From Bacillota bacterium (GTDB lineage Bacteria > Bacillota > Clostridia > Lachnospirales > Lachnospiraceae): 18,336 nucleotides of DNA. Below, in pieces: positions 15,127-18,336 of this stretch. The notes below the pieces were generated by a model. That model was not told the origin of the DNA, made no database searches, and worked only from the letters and a program-made list of their open reading frames with translations. Position numbers and translations under genes: made by a program. Each line of letters begins with the position of its first letter. The stretch's first letter is position 1. The DNA lies in NCBI GenBank assembly GCA_023399455.1, contig JAEWPN010000212.1:1-18336 (forward strand), in the 5' to 3' direction.

Positions 15127-15155
15127 AGCGGATACCTTATCATGAGGTATCCGTT
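15127..15155 (+). terminator. Hairpin upstream of the response-regulator gene
   Basis: CGGATACCT (15129-15137) pairs perfectly with AGGTATCCG (15145-15153) around a seven-base loop, extended by a G-U and an A-T pair. It is followed by TTCCCTATATAAA rather than a T-run. It could be a terminator for upstream transcription or an attenuator-like element in the leader of the two-component operon. Confidence 0.5.
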
Positions 15156-15224
15156 CCCTATATAAAAACCGAAACTATTGGCAAGCATATGAAAATGTCA
15201 ATTCCCATAATGGAGGTGAGTGGT

Positions 15225-15914
15225 ATGAAAAAAATATTAATAGTCGAGGACGATACTCTTTTGAATAAGACATTAGCTTATAATCTGGTTTCATATGGCT
15301 ATGAGGTTATTTCAGCAAATAATTGTGCTTCTGCCCGTTATCATCTGAGAGAGAATCATTTGGATTTAATATTGCTTGACATAAACCTTCCGGATGGCAG
15401 TGGGCTTGATTTATGCCGCGAAATAAAAGAGCGTGGCATAGATTCATATCCTATATTTTTAACTGCAAATGATCAGGAAAGCGATATGATAGGGGGGTAT
15501 GAGGCCGGTGGTGCAGATTATATTACAAAGCCCTTTTCGATTGCGGTGCTTACAAGGAAAATAGCCGCTGTTTTTGAAAACCTGGATGCAAGGCTGCCAG
15601 GGCGTGAGTTGTATGATGATGGTTATTTAAGAATAGACTTTTCAGAACAATCGGCTGCCATGAACGGTAATCCGATAGACTTTACTCCTAAGGAATATCG
15701 TACCCTGTTTCTATTCGTTAAAAATCCCCGAATTATACTGACGAAGCGTCAATTATTGGAGAAGCTATGGGACATCGACGGTGATTTTGTAGACGAGCAT
15801 ACATTAACTACGACAATCAGTCGTATCCGCAAGAAAATCGAATCCGATCATCGTAAATATATAAAGACCACTTATGGCATGGGATATCAATGGATTGGCG
15901 GTGACCATCCATGA
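15225..15914 (+). CDS. OmpR/PhoB-family response regulator (BceR-like)
   Basis: This 229-residue response regulator has a receiver domain with the acidic pocket Glu8-Asp9-Asp10, phospho-acceptor Asp52 (LLDINLPDGSG), Thr80 (FLTAND) and Lys102-Pro103 (TKPF). A winged-helix DNA-binding domain follows, with FTPKEYRTLFLF and VDEHTLTTTISRIRKKI and ending in TYGMGYQWIG. ATG 15225 is chosen because GGAGG (15212-15216) sits eight bases upstream and the protein then starts MKKILIVEDD; an in-frame ATG at 15189 lacks this support. Its stop overlaps the histidine kinase start as ATGA. The pairing with an intramembrane-sensing kinase and a nearby ABC ATPase suggests control of an antimicrobial-peptide or antibiotic-responsive transporter, which is inference. 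Confidence 0.94.
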   Translation: MKKILIVEDDTLLNKTLAYNLVSYGYEVISANNCASARYHLRENHLDLILLDINLPDGSGLDLCREIKERGIDSYPIFLTANDQESDMIGGYEAGGADYITKPFSIAVLTRKIAAVFENLDARLPGRELYDDGYLRIDFSEQSAAMNGNPIDFTPKEYRTLFLFVKNPRIILTKRQLLEKLWDIDGDFVDEHTLTTTISRIRKKIESDHRKYIKTTYGMGYQWIGGDHP

Positions 15915-16945
15915 AAACAAGCGGTTTTTCTGTTCGCAAGATTGTTCTTATAGTTTTGATCGGCGCTGTTATAACAGCACTGACGCTGATTATCGCAATG
16001 TATGCCATGACCAGCAATTCTATTATTATTTATGGCGGATTTGCACTAACCACCGCTCTGTTACTGTGGGGCGCTGTCTTTTTACGCCTATTGCAGCGGA
16101 AGCTATCGGAATTCACCTCTGATTTGTGCCGTACATTAGATGGAATGATGAATGGCAATGAAAAGCCGGAGATCAACTTGGAAGAGGAAAGTCTGCTGGC
16201 TCGTATCAGTCATCGTTTGGAGCGGCTTTATCATACTATGCAGGAAAATCGAAAAAAGCTTGAGATGGAAAAATTAGAGCTTCAAACCCTTGTTTCGGAT
16301 ATTTCCCACCAAACCAAAACACCCATAGCAAATCTAAAAATGATTAACGAAACCTTGCTGGGACATTCCATGCCGGAGGAAAGGCAAAAGGAGTTCCTGA
16401 TAGCAGCAGGGAGTCAATTGGATAAACTGGATTTTATGATTCAGGCGTTAGTAAAAACCTCCCGACTGGAAACCGGCTTAATTGTGTTGGAGAAAAAGTC
16501 TTCTCCAATTTATGAAACGATTGTGGCGGCTGTAAATGGTGTGCTGACGGCACTGGAGAAGAAGGGAACCGAGCTTGCCGTAGATTGTCCGGAAGAGCTT
16601 TGTATCGCCCATGACTCCCGTTGGACGGCAGAAGCTCTCTTTAATCTGTTAGACAATGCCGTAAAATATACACCTATGAACGGGAACATTCGTATAGTCG
16701 TACAGGAATGGGAAATGTATGTAAAGCTTGATGTAATAGATACAGGGAAAGGCATTCCTGAGAGTGAGCAAGCGGCCATATTCAAGCGTTTTTATCGCGA
16801 GAATACCGTCCGTGAGGTGGAAGGCATCGGTATTGGGCTTTATTTGGTCCGTGAGATTATAACCAAACAGGGCGGTTACGTAAAGGTAAAATCCGAAATA
16901 AGTAAAGGCTCCATCTTCTCGGTGTTTCTCCCCAACCAAAGGTAG
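15911..16945 (+). CDS. Intramembrane-sensing histidine kinase (BceS-like)
   Basis: This 344-residue sensor kinase has two N-terminal membrane segments (about residues 9-31 and 38-60) separated by only a few residues, so there is no extracytoplasmic sensor domain. That is the hallmark of BceS-type kinases, which sense through a partner ABC transporter. The dimerisation/phospho-acceptor box is SDISHQTKTP with His133. The ATP-binding domain shows the N box NLLDNAV (245-251), G1 DTGKGI (277-282), the F box IFKRFYR, and G2 GIGIGLYL (305-312). The gene overlaps the response regulator by four bases. The expected transporter genes do not follow directly; about 1.3 kb of unrelated sequence intervenes before an ABC ATPase begins at 18271. 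Confidence 0.93.
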   Translation: MKTSGFSVRKIVLIVLIGAVITALTLIIAMYAMTSNSIIIYGGFALTTALLLWGAVFLRLLQRKLSEFTSDLCRTLDGMMNGNEKPEINLEEESLLARISHRLERLYHTMQENRKKLEMEKLELQTLVSDISHQTKTPIANLKMINETLLGHSMPEERQKEFLIAAGSQLDKLDFMIQALVKTSRLETGLIVLEKKSSPIYETIVAAVNGVLTALEKKGTELAVDCPEELCIAHDSRWTAEALFNLLDNAVKYTPMNGNIRIVVQEWEMYVKLDVIDTGKGIPESEQAAIFKRFYRENTVREVEGIGIGLYLVREIITKQGGYVKVKSEISKGSIFSVFLPNQR

Positions 16946-17109
16946 CTCTAAAGGTAGTCCGTCATAAGACAGTACGAAACTTTAAACTGTTAATGGGCAA
17001 CTGCCAAGTAAAATGTCTAAAACAAGCGTATTGCGGGCAGTGTCCGTAAGGAAGCAAGCTCTTAGTATGAAAATAACGTGATAGACACCCAACCAAGGAA
17101 ATGTATTTA
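16946..17109 (+). other. Gene-free spacer after the kinase
   Basis: No recognisable gene. It includes an 18-codon cysteine-rich open stretch (16993-17049, MGNCQVKCLKQAYCGQCP) with no ribosome binding site and a weak long-range pairing (ACTGCC at 17000-17005 with GGCAGT at 17036-17041). I regard neither as established. Confidence 0.3.
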
Positions 17110-17147
17110 AAGAACGGTCTCTTCACTTGTTAGAAGAAACCGTTCTT
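17110..17147 (+). terminator. Long hairpin, probable terminator downstream of the two-component operon
   Basis: AAGAACGGT (17110-17118) pairs with ACCGTTCTT (17139-17147). An inner TCTTC (17120-17124) pairs with GAAGA (17133-17137), one mismatch separating the two helices, around an eight-base loop. The tail (AAGCTTTG) is only weakly T-rich, but the stem is long and sits between the kinase and a new promoter. Confidence 0.6.
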
Positions 17148-17167
17148 AAGCTTTGTGCAAAACCGAA

Positions 17168-17205
17168 TTGACAAAGAGACATACGTGTCGCTATTCATAT
17201 AGCGA
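17168..17205 (+). promoter_or_regulatory. Promoter with overlapping operator palindrome for a TetR-like relic
   Basis: A perfect -35 TTGACA (17168-17173) is followed 18 bases later by a weak -10 TATTCA (17192-17197). Two symmetric elements lie within and just after it: GACA..TGTC (17178-17189), and a perfect 7-4-7 inverted repeat, TCGCTAT-TCAT-ATAGCGA (17188-17205), covering the -10. This is the usual architecture of an autorepressed TetR promoter. A GGAG ribosome binding site and ATG (17220) follow, leading into the TetR-like fragments. Confidence 0.5.
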
Positions 17206-17219
17206 GAAAGGAGAAAGAT

Positions 17220-17393
17220 ATGCCAGCGTTACTATGAAAGATATTTGTGACGCTTGTAACCTAACGGCTATTCGATAGCTTTTTAAATATGATACGGGCC
17301 GACATACAGAGCGGCGCAAATCGCTTTTATTTTGTAATCCATGAGTTTGCTTTCGTTGAATCCGAACAAAATGAATATATGGAAAACCGATAA
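17220..17393 (+). pseudogene. Shredded TetR-family regulator gene
   Basis: Downstream of an intact ribosome binding site and ATG (17220), two out-of-frame pieces remain. Bases 17222-17275 encode ASVTMKDICDACNLT, which fits the first helix and turn of a TetR helix-turn-helix. Bases 17268-17393 encode LFDSFLNMIRADIQSG then ANRFYFVIHEFAFVESEQNE and end MENR; this reads like an internal TetR ligand-domain stretch. The residues expected before, between and after these pieces are missing, so at least two deletions have occurred. The second piece runs directly into chloramphenicol acetyltransferase sequence. Family assignment is inferred from the helix-turn-helix match and the operator upstream. Confidence 0.4.
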
Positions 17394-17920
17394 AAGATAA
17401 AGAAATGAAATTTTTCCCTGCTTACTTATATCTTGTTACAAAAGCCATTGAAAAACAGCCGGAATTGCGTATATCAAAGCAAGATGATCTACTTGGATAT
17501 TGGGATTTTCTTACTCCTGCATACCCCCAATTCCATGATGATGATAAAACAACATCTTTATTGTGGACAGAATATTGCAATGATTTTATGACATTCTATC
17601 GTAATTATATTGAGGATACTAAGCGATATGGGGATAATCATGGAATCTTATCTGCCAAAGGTATTCCTCCTGCAAGTGCCTATATCATCTCTTGTATTCC
17701 GTGGTTCACATTTAATAGCTTTTCTCTCCATAATCATGGAATTAAAGATTACTATGTCCCTTCCTTAGAAGCAGGAGCTTTTTATGAAAACAATGGGAAG
17801 ATTTTAATGCCGCTGTCAATTACAGTGCACCATGCAACAACCGACGGATACAGCCTAAAAGTTTTCTTTGAGGAGTTACAGCATTCAATGGATAATCCCG
17901 GAGAATGGCTAACACTGTAA
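17393..17920 (+). pseudogene. Chloramphenicol acetyltransferase (CatA-type) lacking its N-terminus
   Basis: From KDKEMKFFPAYLYLVTKAIE the sequence follows type A chloramphenicol acetyltransferases: LGYWDFLTPAYPQFHDDDKT, LWTEYCNDFMTFYRNYIEDT, RYGDNHGI, IPWFTFNSFSLH and the catalytic VHHATTDGY. Counting from ATG 17405 the motif gives His142-His143 and Asp147; the second His would be catalytic. The enzyme acetylates chloramphenicol with acetyl-CoA. About 40-45 N-terminal residues, including the first conserved Arg and the early beta-strand, are missing. The ATG at 17405 (171 codons) has no ribosome binding site, and in-frame sequence upstream is unrelated. I therefore call it a non-functional remnant. 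It sits where a transporter gene would be expected. Confidence 0.8.
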
Positions 17921-18012
17921 TATAAATACAACACAGCCACCAACAACAATAAAAAAAACGTTGTCATGGCGGCAGGATAATTGTGCGCCAAATAGGAATA
18001 CATCTAGCAAAG

Positions 18013-18056
18013 CAGCGGTTTTGAATAACATCAAAGCCGCTGTTCTCTGCTTTTGA
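18013..18056 (+). terminator. Hairpin downstream of the chloramphenicol acetyltransferase remnant
   Basis: CAGCGGTTTTGA (18013-18024) pairs with TCAAAGCCGCTG (18031-18042) with a single G-T pair and a six-base loop. TTCTCTGCTTTTG follows. It is a plausible terminator of the cat transcript that would insulate the ABC gene downstream. Confidence 0.65.
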
Positions 18057-18199
18057 AGCATTTTTCCGCGTTCAATGTAAGAGTTTTGTATAAAATAGCG
18101 GAGAAAGGTTTCCAGGGTAAGGTCTTCCGCTAAAACGGAATTCTTGACCTTGTAGTAGTACAGAGCCTCCTGTAAATGAAGTTTATCAATAGGATTTTA
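18052..18199 (-). pseudogene. Orphan minus-strand coding-like fragment
   Basis: Read on the minus strand, this stretch encodes IDKLHLQEALYYYKVKNSVL, then AEDLTLETFLRYFIQNSYIE and RGKMLQKQ. The codon pattern is convincing, but there is no start codon (a stop lies just upstream at about 18197-18199), and the sequence then runs into the cat-side hairpin. It is the only coding-like element on the minus strand in this window. I do not recognise the family. It may be a relic of a mobile element that brought the cat fragment. Confidence 0.35.
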
Positions 18200-18222
18200 T
18201 TTTTAGGAGATTTCTGTAACAA

Positions 18223-18249
18223 TTGGATTTTAGAATGTACTCATATAAC
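18223..18249 (+). promoter_or_regulatory. Possible promoter of the ABC-transporter gene
   Basis: TTGGAT (18223-18228) and TATAAC (18244-18249) are only 15 bases apart, so a regulator would probably be needed. The position, 22 bases before the GTG start, is right. No clear response-regulator binding repeat is visible. Confidence 0.3.
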
Positions 18250-18270
18250 TTAAAAGGCAGGTGTTTAAAT

Positions 18271-18336
18271 GTGGGTGTTTTACAAACAACGAACTTAAAA
18301 AAATATTACGGTACGGAGCCGAATCTTACCCGTGCC
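18271..18336 (+). CDS. ABC transporter ATP-binding protein (BceA/MacB-like), 5' end only
   Basis: The first 22 codons, from GTG 18271, encode VGVLQTTNLKKYYGTEPNLT and run off the window edge. This is the typical opening of LolD/BceA/MacB-type ATPases in clostridia (LQTxxLKKYYG, then a short insert before the Walker A region, which lies outside). AGGCAGG lies about eight bases before the start. Such ATPases pair with large FtsX-like permeases and with BceRS-type two-component systems, matching the regulator pair at 15225-16945. The partner permease would lie beyond the window. Confidence 0.75.
   Translation, partial: MGVLQTTNLKKYYGTEPNLTRA

Noticed and set aside
17405..17920. Calling the cat gene a functional chloramphenicol-resistance gene
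   Set aside because: About 40-45 N-terminal residues are missing and no ribosome binding site serves the first ATG, although the catalytic HHxxxDG-type motif is intact.
1..18336. CRISPR array, tRNA, rRNA, or complete insertion sequence
   Set aside because: I saw no regularly spaced direct repeats, no tRNA-like cloverleaf or rRNA segment, and no transposase or integrase gene with catalytic motifs.

Overview
The window looks like a chromosomal segment from a Firmicute of the class Clostridia, most likely Lachnospiraceae. This rests on strong GGAGG-type ribosome binding sites, a DUF975 membrane protein, a Cache-type chemoreceptor, an RlmD-type methyltransferase that lacks a TRAM domain, and SWIM/PRiA4-type accessory genes of a kind I associate with that family. 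No database was searched; all family names come from motifs and remembered family layouts.

Region 1 (1-7250) is tidy, relatively GC-rich and co-directional. It holds a DUF975 membrane protein, a methyl-accepting chemotaxis protein with a clear terminator, a small conserved protein, and then a tight run: a membrane-anchored alpha/beta hydrolase overlapping an HD-domain nucleotidase, a Cof-type HAD phosphatase, and an RlmD-like 23S rRNA uracil methyltransferase. The methyltransferase carries an odd basic, low-complexity N-terminal extension of about 165 residues, part of which is an in-frame 42-codon duplication.

Region 2 (7250-15220) is more AT-rich and reads as an accessory tract in decay. 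A SWIM zinc-finger gene is broken by an internal deletion and a one-base deletion. Its neighbour, of the PRiA4_ORF3 family, is broken by another one-base deletion. A RhuM-like gene is cut after about 50 codons. A VOC-family gene is reduced to its two ends, and a DUF2268-like gene survives only as its C-terminus. Interleaved with these are apparently intact genes: an aminoglycoside-phosphotransferase-like kinase, a flavin reductase-like protein, a CPBP-like membrane protein, an AraC regulator with a GyrI-like effector domain, and an ASCH/PUA-like protein directly behind it.

Region 3 (15220-18336) is an intramembrane-sensing (BceRS-like) two-component system. The first 22 codons of an ABC-transporter ATPase appear at the window edge. 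Such sensors normally sit next to the transporter they control. Here the two are separated by about 1.3 kb containing a shredded TetR-like regulator, which still has a promoter-like site and a palindromic operator candidate, and a chloramphenicol acetyltransferase gene lacking its N-terminus.

The best candidates for something new are the SWIM + PRiA4_ORF3 gene pair, broken here but arranged like a functional unit, and the repeated pattern of genes that keep their ends but have lost their middles. I do not see a complete, clearly undescribed system in this window.
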